Shown: positions 42,850 through 51,486 of the stretch, in pieces
How the letters are laid out: each line of letters starts with the position of its first letter
Position numbering within the stretch: position 1 is the first letter of the stretch
Assembly (NCBI GenBank): GCA_910579265.1
Contig: CAJTTE010000010.1
Location: forward strand, 30,984-94,983
Length of the DNA stretch: 64,000 nucleotides
Direction of reading: 5' to 3'
From: an uncultured Ruminiclostridium sp.
GTDB taxonomy: Bacteria; Bacillota; Clostridia; Oscillospirales; Ruminococcaceae
Position numbers and translations under genes: made by a program
Notes under the pieces: model-generated
What the model was told of the DNA's origin: nothing
Seen by the model: only the letters and a program-made list of their open reading frames with translations
Databases searched by the model: none

Positions 42850-43434
42850 TTATTTGTAGGTCTTTTTTATCGAAAATACCTCTTTGACCGATAAGCATTT
42901 GCCGTTGTCACTGAAATCCGATCTTAAAACCAGCGGCATTAAATCGGCTATCTTTAAAAAATCCTTAAATCCGTATTCGGGGAAGTAGTAATTTATTATC
43001 GTACTAAGAGCGGTGCCGTGTGTTGCTATTGCAAGGACCTGACCGTCATATTTATTCAGGTATTTCTTAAGCGCTCCTACATTTCGCTCCTGTACTTGTC
43101 TTAGACTTTCCCCGCCTTCGATGCTGTAGTTAAAATCCGTCCACTGCCTTTCAACAAAATCGAAAAATCTTTCTCCGTGCCATTTGCCCGCGCTACGTTC
43201 TCTGAGGTCTTCATCCGTTATGATTTCAAGCTTCAATGCCTTCGAAAGCTTCTCGACAGTCTGAATCGTGCGGGTATAGGGACTTGAAATAATACGGGTT
43301 ATTCCCTTGTCTTTAAGCACCTGAACTATTTTTTCGGTATCTGAAATCCCTTCGGGCGTCAAAGGTCTTGTTCGTTCATCGTGAAAGCTTCGGTCGGACT
43401 GAGCGTGCCGGATAAAATATACTCCTGTTGTCAT
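42850..43434 (-). CDS. Histidine phosphatase family protein
   Basis: 194 residues of the phosphoglycerate-mutase-like superfamily. The catalytic His is in YFIRHAQSDRS (the usual RHG is RHA). LTPEGISDTEKI, SSPYTRTIQTVEKL, LRERSAGKWHG and IATHGTALS supply the second Arg, the acid and the second His. Substrates in this superfamily range from sugar phosphates to nucleotides and none can be picked here. The start overlaps the stop of the SUFU gene by four bases. Confidence 0.85.
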   Translation of the reverse strand: MTTGVYFIRHAQSDRSFHDERTRPLTPEGISDTEKIVQVLKDKGITRIISSPYTRTIQTVEKLSKALKLEIITDEDLRERSAGKWHGERFFDFVERQWTDFNYSIEGGESLRQVQERNVGALKKYLNKYDGQVLAIATHGTALSTIINYYFPEYGFKDFLKIADLMPLVLRSDFSDNGKCLSVKEVFSIKKTYK

Positions 43435-44111
43435 TCCTGTTTTCCCTTTGTCATGTCGGGACGGGTTATATCAACTACGAAGCTTATTTCGGACAGCAAA
43501 TCGAGAAGCTCCTCCGCTCCGTTTTTGATTTTATATTCCATTTCATCACGATAAAGCGGCAGAAGCTGATAAAAATTTACCTCCACATTGTGCGAAAGCT
43601 TGCAGCAGTTGCCGCTTCCTACCATAGGGTCGATAAGAAGCGCGCCGCAAAGTCCGGTGTTATCCGCATAGGGCTGAGCATTATCAACGGTATGCCCCCA
43701 GCCCAGCCAAGTGTCGCAGGCTATGGGAAGCCTTGCCGCACTTTTCAGGAGCCTTATGGGCCAGTACCATCTTTCGTCCTGATCCTGAATCCTCCAGTCG
43801 GAGGGCAATGTAATAAGAAGCTCCGCCCTTTCAAGCTTAAATTCCTTAAGTTCCTCGGGGACATTCATCCTGTGAGCGCCCATCCCCATGGTTACAAGGG
43901 TGTAAAAGCTTCTGTCCGCACCGGGGGGGATTATACAAATATCAACATGTATGTCGGGAGAAACGATTTCATGAAATACGGTAGGACATTCGCCAAAGGT
44001 TTCGTTAATATATTTGTCTACGGTTTTCATTTCCTTCTGAGTATACATTTCGGGGGCATAGCCGTTTCCGCCGTCAATTCCGTTTCGTTTTCCAAAGAGC
44101 TTAGATGTCAT
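43431..44111 (-). CDS. Suppressor-of-fused (SUFU) domain protein
   Basis: About 226 residues. The central and C-terminal parts match the bacterial SUFU family: VDICIIPPGADRSFYTLVTMGMGAHRMNVP, ERAELLITLPSDW, and a TWLGWGHTVDN motif, then a hydrophobic strand set. Bacterial SUFU proteins often act as immunity proteins against polymorphic toxins or are of unknown role. ATG 44111 is preferred because AGGAGG lies six bases before it; a longer frame begins at 44132. It is coupled to the phosphatase gene by an ATGA overlap. Confidence 0.82.
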   Translation of the reverse strand: MTSKLFGKRNGIDGGNGYAPEMYTQKEMKTVDKYINETFGECPTVFHEIVSPDIHVDICIIPPGADRSFYTLVTMGMGAHRMNVPEELKEFKLERAELLITLPSDWRIQDQDERWYWPIRLLKSAARLPIACDTWLGWGHTVDNAQPYADNTGLCGALLIDPMVGSGNCCKLSHNVEVNFYQLLPLYRDEMEYKIKNGAEELLDLLSEISFVVDITRPDMTKGKQE

Positions 44112-44200
44112 TTTATCCTCCTGTTCCTGCATTGCTGCAAAAAAGCGTCCTTATATAGATCCCGGATGAACACAAAGATTTTTTTATTGCAAAAAAACTT

Positions 44201-44704
44201 TTAAGTTTTTCCGTCGATCTGTAGTTTTACTTCCGGCGGTACGGCAGTTACTATGTCAATGATATGATCCTGACAATATATTCCGTAGTGGTTCCACCTG
44301 TCCGGATAAAAGCTGCCGTCGCACAATATCCGGCAATCCGTTGCCGTGCTCAGATAATCCAGAAGCCGCGACTGTTCAAAAACGATAAAATATTTTCCCT
44401 TGCGTATCTCATAATTATCCCACGAGCTGTAGGATTCGTTTCTGACCTGATACATAATATACCGGTCAAATACTATATCGTATATTCTGTCATAATCGGG
44501 ATACACCGGAACTGCGCCCGAAAAAATCTTGGCGATCTTTTCATCGCCGGAGAAATCGGAAATTTCGGAAAAAGCGTCCGCGGTCTTCCCGATAACAGAC
44601 AAGGCGATTTTTATTCTGAGCCGGTTATCTTCTTCCTCGGAAAGCTCCGTGAGAAAAGGCGCGTGATCCTCAAGCCCCTTGTTTTCCTTTCCGAATACTA
44701 TCAT
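44201..44704 (-). CDS. Conserved-looking protein of unknown function, coupled to tyrS
   Basis: 167 residues, soluble, acidic, with aromatic-rich stretches (YIMYQVRNESYSSWDNYEIR, YFIVFEQSRLLDYLS, YPDRWNHYGIYCQDHIIDIV). I do not recognise a family. The ATG overlaps the tyrS stop codon by four bases (ATGA), so its translation is tied to tyrS. The DRWNHYGIYCQDHIIDIV ending resembles small immunity-like proteins found with SUFU genes, but this is only an impression. Confidence 0.7.
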   Translation of the reverse strand: MIVFGKENKGLEDHAPFLTELSEEEDNRLRIKIALSVIGKTADAFSEISDFSGDEKIAKIFSGAVPVYPDYDRIYDIVFDRYIMYQVRNESYSSWDNYEIRKGKYFIVFEQSRLLDYLSTATDCRILCDGSFYPDRWNHYGIYCQDHIIDIVTAVPPEVKLQIDGKT

Positions 44705-45912
44705 TTCTTCGCCTTGAGCATACTTTTCTTACCCTTTTTGACTATAACAAACTCTTTAATCTCGATCATCTCGGCGGGATCGGAAATTTTGCGGTCATCC
44801 ACACTTGCTCCCCCCTGCTGAACTACCGTTCTGGCGTCGCGCTTGGAGGGACAAAGTCCGGTTTTGACGAGCAGATCCGCAATGCAGATTTTTCCGTCGG
44901 TAAAATCTTCCGCCGTCAGAGTGAATTCAGGCATATTGTCGCTTATGCCTTTGCCGCCAAACAGGGCTTTTGCCGCTTCAAGAGCCTTGTCGCCTTCTTC
45001 CTTGCCGTGTACAAGCGAGGTGAGCTCATAAGCCAGGATCTCCTTGGCTTTGTTGAGTTGGCTTCCCTCCCAGTTTTCCATAGCTTCTATCTCTTCAATG
45101 GGCAGGAAGGTAAGCATTTTAAGACACTTGATAACATCAGCGTCCGCCACATTGCGCCAATACTGGAAAAACTCGAAGGGAGTAGTCTTTTCGGGGTCAA
45201 GCCATACGGCCCCTTTTTCGGTCTTGCCCATCTTTTTTCCCTCGCTGTTTAAAAGCAGGGTAATGGTCATTGCGTGTGCGTCCTTACCGAGCTTTTTTCG
45301 TATAAGCTCCGTACCGCCAAGCATATTGGCCCACTGGTCGTCACCGCCGAACTGCATATTACAGCCATAATTTTTGTAAAGCATCAGAAAATCATAGCTC
45401 TGCATTATCATGTAATTGAATTCGAGAAAGGTAAGTCCCCTTTCCATCCTCTGTTTATAGCATTCGAAGGTAAGCATTTTATTTACCGAAAAGCATGCTC
45501 CCACATCCCTCAGTAATTCCACATAATTAAGATTCAGAAGCCAGTCGGCGTTGTTCACCATAAGCGCTTTTCCGTCGGAAAAGTCTATAAACCGGCTCAT
45601 CTGCTTTTTAAAGCACTCGATGTTATGCTGGATATCTTCCTTGGTAAGCATTTTTCGCATGTCGCTTTTTCCCGAAGGGTCGCCGATCATTCCGGTGCCG
45701 CCTCCGAGAAGCGCAATAGGCTTGTTCCCTGCCATTTGCAAGCGTTTCATAAGGCACAGGGCCATGAAGTGACCCACATGAAGACTGTCGGCGGTAGGAT
45801 CAAAACCGATATAAAAGGTCGCCTTTCCGTTGTTGATCAGATCCTTTATTTCTTCCTCATTGGTAAGCTGAGCCAAAAGCCCTCTTCTCTGAAGCTCTTC
45901 AAAAATTTTCAT
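44701..45912 (-). CDS. tyrS: Tyrosyl-tRNA synthetase
   Basis: 403 residues, a class I synthetase charging tRNA-Tyr. FDPTADSLHVGHF contains the HIGH motif (HVGH), the tyrosine pocket has GGDDQWANMLGG, and the KMSKS loop reads KMGKT. The C-terminal S4 RNA-binding domain starts near residue 335 (ICIADLLVKTGL). This is the shorter TyrZ-like bacterial type. AAAGGAT precedes the ATG. No leader structure lies directly upstream; the nearest Tyr-type T-box is 1.2 kb upstream, with a GNAT gene and two inserted elements between. Confidence 0.96.
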   Translation of the reverse strand: MKIFEELQRRGLLAQLTNEEEIKDLINNGKATFYIGFDPTADSLHVGHFMALCLMKRLQMAGNKPIALLGGGTGMIGDPSGKSDMRKMLTKEDIQHNIECFKKQMSRFIDFSDGKALMVNNADWLLNLNYVELLRDVGACFSVNKMLTFECYKQRMERGLTFLEFNYMIMQSYDFLMLYKNYGCNMQFGGDDQWANMLGGTELIRKKLGKDAHAMTITLLLNSEGKKMGKTEKGAVWLDPEKTTPFEFFQYWRNVADADVIKCLKMLTFLPIEEIEAMENWEGSQLNKAKEILAYELTSLVHGKEEGDKALEAAKALFGGKGISDNMPEFTLTAEDFTDGKICIADLLVKTGLCPSKRDARTVVQQGGASVDDRKISDPAEMIEIKEFVIVKKGKKSMLKAKK

Positions 45913-46114
45913 TGTCTTATTATCCTTTCTATATAACTGATCTTTTTATGCATCGTAATTTTTCAATTACCCCTGATGCTTGCGAATCTTTTATTTAAAG
46001 TATAATGCGTCAGAGGATGTCCGAAAAATTGAAGACGGTGTTTTTTCTTATAAACGGACGTTTTATGGATCAAAAAGTTCCGAAAACACCTTATTTAAAA
46101 AAGCCCGTTCGTCA

Positions 46115-46274
46115 GAGCGCGTTCATTTAAAGCAAGGCAAGTATCTTTTAGCAAATCCTGCCGCTTGCCGTGTTAAATTTTTTTAAAATATTGTGATATT
46201 TTGGCATGATATTGTCTTGCAAGGGACAAAATCATGTGCGAAAGTATGAAAACTGATTTTATACGAACGCGCTG
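46115..46274 (+). repeat. R5 element, copy 3
   Basis: AGCGCGTTCATTTAAAGC at the left and TTTTATACGAACGCGCT at the right. The interior CGTGTTAAATTTTTTTAAAA and GACAAAATCATGTGCGAAAG match the other copies. Confidence 0.75.
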
Positions 46275-46279
46275 TATTA

Positions 46280-46466
46280 GGAGCTGTCTGAAAAGCCGCA
46301 AATCACACTGCTTCTACTATCTGCGCACGCTTTCCGCGTCAAAGAATGCCGATAGTTTTCCTAAAGGGATAACTATTAGATACCTTGGTGCCTCTCCGCA
46401 TTTTGCCTTGAAATCGATTCGCTTTTAGCGAAATTGTGTAATTCGCTTTGTTTTCAAATACGCCTT
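46280..46466 (-). repeat. R2 element, copy h
   Basis: Full length: GGAGCTGTCTGAAAAGCCGC, TTTCCTAAAGGGATAACTAT, CGCATTTTGCCTTGAAATCG and TTTGTTTTCAAATACGCC. It follows R5 copy 3 after five bases. Confidence 0.8.
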
Positions 46467-46497
46467 AATCCGCCGATTCGCATATTTCCGGCATATC

Positions 46498-46983
46498 TCA
46501 TATTTGTTCTGTCAAAATGAACGTTCTCGGGGAAAGTCCCATTTTTTGATAGAATTTTATTGCATCGCCGTTTTTCGCGTCAACTCCAAGCTGAACCTCA
46601 TCGCAGCCCTGTTCGCGGCCGAATCGTTTGACCGCGTCAAAAAGCATACTGCCGATCCCCTTTCTCCGTGCCTCTTCGGCAACCGAAAAGCAATCGATAA
46701 AACACACTCTTCGCGGCATTTTCTGTTCCGCGCTGACATCGATGATTTTGCAAACGGCATAGGCGTTAACGATATTTCTGTCTCTTTCGTCATCCTTGAC
46801 TTCCTCGCAATTTACAAAAACGGTCTGCTCCTTGTCCGCGAGTATTTCTTCGATTCCCTTTTCAAAAAAACCGTATTCTGGCATGCGGTGTTTTTGAGGA
46901 GCAATTTCGCAGTGGTAACGGTGGAGCTGAGAAAAAAGCTCCGCAAGCTGCGCCAGATCGTCGTTTTTCGCTTTTCTTATCAT
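46498..46983 (-). CDS. GNAT-family N-acetyltransferase
   Basis: 161 residues. IRKAKNDDLAQLAELFSQLHRYH is the usual first helix, FSVAEEARRKGIGSMLFDAVKRF holds the acetyl-CoA loop (RRKGIG), and VQLGVDAKNGDAIKFYQKMGL is the last strand-helix. The substrate is unknown. AAGGAG precedes the ATG. It is the first gene downstream of the Tyr-type T-box and so probably responds to uncharged tRNA-Tyr. Confidence 0.85.
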   Translation of the reverse strand: MIRKAKNDDLAQLAELFSQLHRYHCEIAPQKHRMPEYGFFEKGIEEILADKEQTVFVNCEEVKDDERDRNIVNAYAVCKIIDVSAEQKMPRRVCFIDCFSVAEEARRKGIGSMLFDAVKRFGREQGCDEVQLGVDAKNGDAIKFYQKMGLSPRTFILTEQI

Positions 46984-47082
46984 ATAAATACTCCTTAGCT
47001 TATATTTTTACTCTAAAGAATATTTTGAATAGAGCATGGAATTTTTTTTCAATTCCACTTATAACACCTTCTTTCCGGAAAA

Positions 47083-47390
47083 CAAAAAGTCCTCTGACGA
47101 TAAATCGACAGAGGACGTTAAAAACGTGGTACCACCTCGGTTTACGACAAAAAGCCGCCTCATCGGCAAGCGCCGGGAAAACGTTTCGATGTATATCCCG
47201 GTATTTGCCCAAGCTGTAACGGGCTTACCCGTATCCCGCTAATGCCGCCGTCCCCTACAGAAACGGCCCTTTCTCACGGGATCGCTCGGGAATGTATTTC
47301 TCCGTATGCCGACGCTTTCTTTCAGCATATGAAAGCTCTCTGAAGACGGCAGAGCGCGGATACTTCTTTCCTTCTGCGCTTTGATTATTT
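47083..47390 (-). promoter_or_regulatory. T-box leader, probable Tyr (UAC) specifier
   Basis: On the minus strand: Stem I with an AGTA/GAA loop-E pair (GAAGTATCCG facing CGGAGAA), the distal AGAGAGCTTTC...GCTGAAAG element, and the specifier read as GAAA-UAC-A. The T-box GAGGTGGTACCACG is at about 47125-47138, and the terminator GTCCTCTG/CAGAGGAC with TTTTT ends near 47084. AUA (Ile) is the alternative reading of the specifier, but a tyrS gene downstream favours UAC. The first gene behind it is the GNAT gene. Confidence 0.88.
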
Positions 47391-47395
47391 AAGAC

Positions 47396-47424
47396 AGTTT
47401 ACCATAATTTTTTAATAATGTCAA
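47396..47424 (-). promoter_or_regulatory. Promoter of the T-box transcript
   Basis: On the minus strand: TTGACA, a 17-base spacer, TAAACT, ending about seven bases before the leader. Confidence 0.8.
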
Positions 47425-47513
47425 CAGTGAAGCGGCAAAATTTTCACACCTGTTTTTTTGCTTTTCACTCCTTTTCTATGGCAATTTTATTTTAAAAGCG
47501 TTATAATGTTTTT

Positions 47514-47768
47514 ATACCTGTCCCTTTTTAAACTGACGTAATACCCGCGGTTTAAAAAGGGATCGCAGATAAAATACTGTGGCTTGTTTGAAAAAACGGA
47601 AACGTCGTCTTTTCGCCCCCAAACGGTCATCTTCTGTGTCAAAAAGCATCGTCAAACGACGGTTTGACTGCGTTTTTTCCTTGAAGCTAACCATTTGGAG
47701 TCAAAAATCCGTCATTTCCTCTATTTTCAAACAAGCCCTGATCCCACATTTTAAAGAGGGATTAGTAT
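47514..47768 (+). repeat. R4 element, copy 2, split by R3
   Basis: The left part (47514-47580) and right part (47738-47768) together equal the 95-bp R4 at 15971 apart from three to four extra bases at the junction. CTG stands on both sides of the inserted R3. Confidence 0.82.
47581..47737 (+). repeat. R3 157-bp element, copy 2, inserted in R4
   Basis: GGCTTGTTTGAAAA to TTTTCAAACAAGCC, the same length and nearly the same sequence as copy 1 at 5429. The flanks ATACTGT and CTGATCCC show the target was CTGATCCC-like. Confidence 0.9.
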
Positions 47769-47804
47769 TAATACGGGATGTTGTGTCCAAAAGGCGGTGA
47801 GAAA

Positions 47805-48524
47805 ATGAAAATAGCGGTTTGTGACGACAGCGTGGAAATTTGTATCGGTATCAGAAATCTTATATGGGAACATGACAAGGAAGCGGACGTTTCGTTTTTT
47901 TCTTCAGGGGAATCGCTTTTGTCTTACGATGAGTGTTTTGATATTATTTTTCTTGACATATTAATGAATAGTATTTCCGGAATCGAAACGGCGAAAAAGC
48001 TCCGTGAAAAAGAGGAGCAGTGCGGCGGAGAAAAATGCGTTATCGTTTTTATTACCGCTTTCAGGGATTTTATGGAGGACGCATTTGATGTAAGCGCGTT
48101 TAACTATATTACGAAGCCTGTTGACAGAGATAAGTTTTTTCGGGTCCTTACTGCCGCCGAAAAGGAAGTGGCGGCACGTTCGGGGGGAAAATATATAATG
48201 GTGAAATGCCGCGGGGTTAAGCGTAAATTTTTCCTGTGCGATATTTATTACATTGAAAGCAATAATAAAAAAATCGTCTTAAACACAAAAACCGGAAAGT
48301 TTGAAATTTACGGTAAAATCAATGAATACGAAAACCTGCTTAAAGGGAGCTTTTTCCGGTGCCATCGGTGTTATCTTGTAAATCTTGAGAGAATCTGCGC
48401 TTACGATATGGAATGTGTTGAAATAATGGGCGGGTGCAGACTGCCCCTTTCCAAGCAAAAATACTCCGATTTCGTCAAAACGTATCTGAGATACGCAAGG
48501 GAGGGCGGCAATGTTAATGTATGA
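47805..48524 (+). CDS. LytTR-family response regulator
   Basis: 239 residues. A receiver domain (about 1-125) with acidic pair CDDS (Asp7-Asp8), phosphoacceptor Asp51 in FDIIFLDILM and the KPVD Lys motif is followed by a LytTR DNA-binding domain (about 140-235) with IYYIESNNKKIVLNT and FRCHRCYLVNLERI. Such AgrA-like regulators bind direct repeats upstream of target promoters. The start at 47805 follows GGTGAG by six bases; the frame is open upstream into the R4 element. It overlaps the kinase gene by 14 bases. Its promoter must lie in or next to the nested R4/R3 insertion. Confidence 0.9.
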   Translation: MKIAVCDDSVEICIGIRNLIWEHDKEADVSFFSSGESLLSYDECFDIIFLDILMNSISGIETAKKLREKEEQCGGEKCVIVFITAFRDFMEDAFDVSAFNYITKPVDRDKFFRVLTAAEKEVAARSGGKYIMVKCRGVKRKFFLCDIYYIESNNKKIVLNTKTGKFEIYGKINEYENLLKGSFFRCHRCYLVNLERICAYDMECVEIMGGCRLPLSKQKYSDFVKTYLRYAREGGNVNV

Positions 48525-49950
48525 TATTGTAAGCTATACCCTTCTTTTCCTGAGATTTTTTTCAAATACGGCCTTTGGTTTTTTATATTTTTCAAAGCTG
48601 CTTACCGCAAGAAGCGGTAAAGGATATAGCTTTTTTATTTTCACAATGGTATATCTTCCTTTTCAGATCGCCGCATATATCGCTTTTGAAAGAATTTATT
48701 ATATTGATAATATTATATATATCCTGCTGGATATAGGAATACTGCTTCTTATTCAGCGAATATTGTTCAAGGGCGATTTGGGTAGAGAGCTTTTTGCGGC
48801 CTTAAGTTTTGCCGCGGGCAAGGAACTGTTTATTTTGTTTATCGTAGTACTGGATTATCATCTGCTGTCTGATATTAGCGACGGAATAATGACCTTTCTG
48901 GCGGAGAATGCCTCCGAAATGTTCATCAGATGGGGCGGAGCTTTGACTTTTATTTCGTTTTCAATAATTTCTATTATCGCTATAGCTGCATACGCCGTTT
49001 TGTTGCAGACATATCTTAATCTTATTTTAAAAGGTCTTAACGGGACAAACCGTGTTATGACAGTAAGCGAGACAATGTTTTTGATACTGCCTTCCCTATC
49101 CTCTCTTTGTATAACCATAATTTTAAAGATGATGAACACCGACGAGGCTCTGGTTTACTACAGTATATATGACAGATTCCCCAATACCAGACTTTGGGTT
49201 CCCTTGGCGGACTTTCTTCTTATATGTACGGTAGTTGCTTCGGCAATGCTTTTCGGACGACTTATGCGGTATAATGAGGAACGGCTTAAAAGACGGCTTC
49301 TCGAATCTCAAATAGACCGAATGGAAAAGGAGATATCGGAAATAAGGGACATTTATTCCGATATAAGAGGTCTTAGGCATGACATGCATAATCATCTTTC
49401 AAACATTTCTCTTTATATAAAGTCAATTCCGGAGTTCGAGGATAAGGCGGTGGAGGATTATATAGGCCAGATGAGAAAAACCGTGGACAGGCTGGATTTC
49501 CCCTTTGATACGGGCAATCCGGTTACGGATATAATTATCAGCCGAAGGACTCAGGAGGCGGAAAAAAATAAGATAGAATTAAAAGCGGATTTCATATTTC
49601 CCGGAAGCTTCGGAATAGATGCATTCGATATGGGCATTATTTTGGATAACGCGCTTGAAAACAGCATAGCCGCATGTGAAGCCGTAGCTGAAGAAAAGAG
49701 AATTATCCGCCTTCGTTCATATGTTAAGGGAAGTCTGATGTTCATTGAAACGGACAACCGGTTCTGCGGGGAAATAAAAACGGATCCCGATACCGGATTG
49801 CCTGTCAGCGGCAAGAGTGATTCCGGGAATCATGGGCTGGGGTTATCCAATATCAGACGGTGCGCAAAAAAATATATGGGTGATATCGATATAGAAATAT
49901 CAGCAGACAGATTTATCCTTACCGTAATGCTCCGCAGTATGAAAAAATGA
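48511..49950 (+). CDS. AgrC-like sensor histidine kinase (GHKL ATPase)
   Basis: 479 residues: six to seven membrane helices in the first 255 residues, a coiled segment, then the dimerisation/His region with RGLRHDMHNHLSNI (His in RHDMHNH) and a GHKL-type ATP domain with LDNALENSIAACEA (N box) and GNHGLGLSNIRRC (G box). It belongs to the peptide-pheromone sensor family. No AgrB protease or AgrD-like pheromone gene is next to it, so the signal is unknown. It is coupled to the LytTR gene by the overlap. GGGAGGGC lies ahead of the ATG. Confidence 0.9.
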   Translation: MLMYDIVSYTLLFLRFFSNTAFGFLYFSKLLTARSGKGYSFFIFTMVYLPFQIAAYIAFERIYYIDNIIYILLDIGILLLIQRILFKGDLGRELFAALSFAAGKELFILFIVVLDYHLLSDISDGIMTFLAENASEMFIRWGGALTFISFSIISIIAIAAYAVLLQTYLNLILKGLNGTNRVMTVSETMFLILPSLSSLCITIILKMMNTDEALVYYSIYDRFPNTRLWVPLADFLLICTVVASAMLFGRLMRYNEERLKRRLLESQIDRMEKEISEIRDIYSDIRGLRHDMHNHLSNISLYIKSIPEFEDKAVEDYIGQMRKTVDRLDFPFDTGNPVTDIIISRRTQEAEKNKIELKADFIFPGSFGIDAFDMGIILDNALENSIAACEAVAEEKRIIRLRSYVKGSLMFIETDNRFCGEIKTDPDTGLPVSGKSDSGNHGLGLSNIRRCAKKYMGDIDIEISADRFILTVMLRSMKK

Positions 49951-50098
49951 TTTGACACCCAAAAGCATGCCGTTGGCGCCCGTTAGCTAAAGGCAGGCGC
50001 ATAAAGGGACGATATAATAAAAAACAGGGAGTTATCTGAAATACGGCTATTATCCGATTCCTTTTTCGGACATACTCCGAACGAAAGGGTGAGAAATT

Positions 50099-50974
50099 AT
50101 GCAGATTACAGGAACGGCAATGCAAGGTCAGCCCGTACAAGGCACAGGCGTAGCAGCGGCGGAGGATCCTGAGATAAAAAGCCTTCAAAATCAGGTCGCG
50201 GAGCTTCAGAAACGCATTCAGTCTTTATCAGAGGACGATTCTATCGATCCGAAGGCAAAATCGGAAAAAAAGCAGGAGCTTCAAAAGCAGATAGCGAGCC
50301 TTAATGCCCAGATAAGGCAAAGACGCATTCAGGCACAAAGGGAAAGACGGTCGGCAGCGGAAAAAGCAGAAAATAATGTGAAATCAGGTAAAAGATTCGA
50401 GGACGGTTTCGATAAAAACGATGCGCACGATATTATTTCAGCATCAAATTCATTAAAGAAATCACAGTCCACAGGCTCCGTTATAAAAAAATCCGAAGGC
50501 AGAGCGCGAATACTTAATGCCGAAATCGAATCCGACAAAGCAAGGGGAGCCGATACGTCCGTCAAGGAAAAAGAACTGGAGAAGTTATATGAGCATACCG
50601 AGACGGCCAAAGAAGGACTCGCCGAAAAAAACGGCGGGTCAGAGGATGAGGATATTTCCGGGATCAAGGATAAGCCTGAGGAATATGAGGAGCGCAAGGG
50701 CTCTGTGGCGGTAAACGTAGGTAAGCGTAATCGCCAGATTGCTTCATCGAAATGTCTTTCCCAGATTCAGATGGTTATTGCTCTTGTTCAGAAGGACATA
50801 TCCGATTGTAAAAACGGAAAACAGCAGGGGATGTGTGACGATGATGAGGTGGCAAAGGCCGAAGCCCTATTAAAACAGGCACAGGAAAAAATGTCGCAGA
50901 TCAGGAGTCAAAGCGCCGAGGAACAGGAGGAAGGCGAGAAGGATTTGTCTTTTTATACCACATTGCTGTTATGA
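50099..50974 (+). CDS. FlxA-like coiled-coil protein
   Basis: 291 residues, very polar and without Trp. The first 90 residues (DPEIKSLQNQVAELQKRIQSLSEDD...KQELQKQIASLNAQIRQRR) match the FlxA-like family, a coiled coil of unknown role seen in enteric and clostridial genomes, linked to flagellar control in E. coli. The rest is a charged, mostly helical or disordered region ending FYTTLLL. AAAGGGTGAG precedes the ATG. It lies 148 bases after the kinase gene and could be a target of that regulator. Confidence 0.72.
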   Translation: MQITGTAMQGQPVQGTGVAAAEDPEIKSLQNQVAELQKRIQSLSEDDSIDPKAKSEKKQELQKQIASLNAQIRQRRIQAQRERRSAAEKAENNVKSGKRFEDGFDKNDAHDIISASNSLKKSQSTGSVIKKSEGRARILNAEIESDKARGADTSVKEKELEKLYEHTETAKEGLAEKNGGSEDEDISGIKDKPEEYEERKGSVAVNVGKRNRQIASSKCLSQIQMVIALVQKDISDCKNGKQQGMCDDDEVAKAEALLKQAQEKMSQIRSQSAEEQEEGEKDLSFYTTLLL

Positions 50975-51010
50975 CGATGATAAAAAGTACATTTCCGGGA
51001 ATTCGGAATT

Positions 51011-51185
51011 TAAGGCAATACCGCACAATGACCGCCGGAGGGCTTTGCGTGCGGCTTTGCATATATTCCGTCATCTTACACAAATTCTCCTTGAAATACG
51101 TCAGTATTCCTGCGCCCAATTTATGCAAGCTGACGAAATATCTGACTGCGCAATTCACGCCCAATCATTGTGCGGTGTTGCCTTA
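51011..51185 (-). repeat. R1 element, copy 6
   Basis: 175 bp; it lacks three bases in the GCTTGCTTGC region. Ends TAAGGCAATACCGCACAATG and GTGCGGTGTTGCCTTA are intact. A frame within it spells the recurring VNCAVRYFVSLHKL peptide. Confidence 0.9.
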
Positions 51186-51280
51186 AAAAGCCGAGGCATA
51201 AGAAGCGGTTGGCAAAAAAACTATAGTACTTTTAAGAAAATATCTGTAATCATGTGCCACTTCCGGTCATACATATTTCA

Positions 51281-51326
51281 ACAATGTAACCGCCGCATTT
51301 TTGATGATGCGGCGGTTACATTGTTT
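51281..51326. terminator. Long perfect hairpin, probable terminator
   Basis: A 19-bp perfect stem (AACAATGTAACCGCCGCAT with its complement) and a TGTTTA tail. It lies 300 bases after the FlxA-like gene, beyond the R1 insertion, so R1 may have landed between the gene and its terminator. Confidence 0.75.
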
Positions 51327-51327
51327 A

Positions 51328-51486
51328 GGGGCTATCCGAAAAGTCGCAAATTGCGCAATTTCTAATAACCGGGGACGCTATCCATGTCAAAAACGCTCGT
51401 GATGTCCTCGCATTTCACCGCTTTTTCCTTGAAATCATCATGCATTTAGCGTAATCGTGAAAATTTGCTTTGTTTTAAAATACACC
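51328..51486 (-). repeat. R2 element, copy i
   Basis: GGGGCTATCCGAAAAGTCGC, AATTGCGCAATTTCTAATAA, CACCGCTTTTTCCTTGAAAT and TTTGTTTTAAAATACACC. The central palindrome is missing. Confidence 0.75.
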
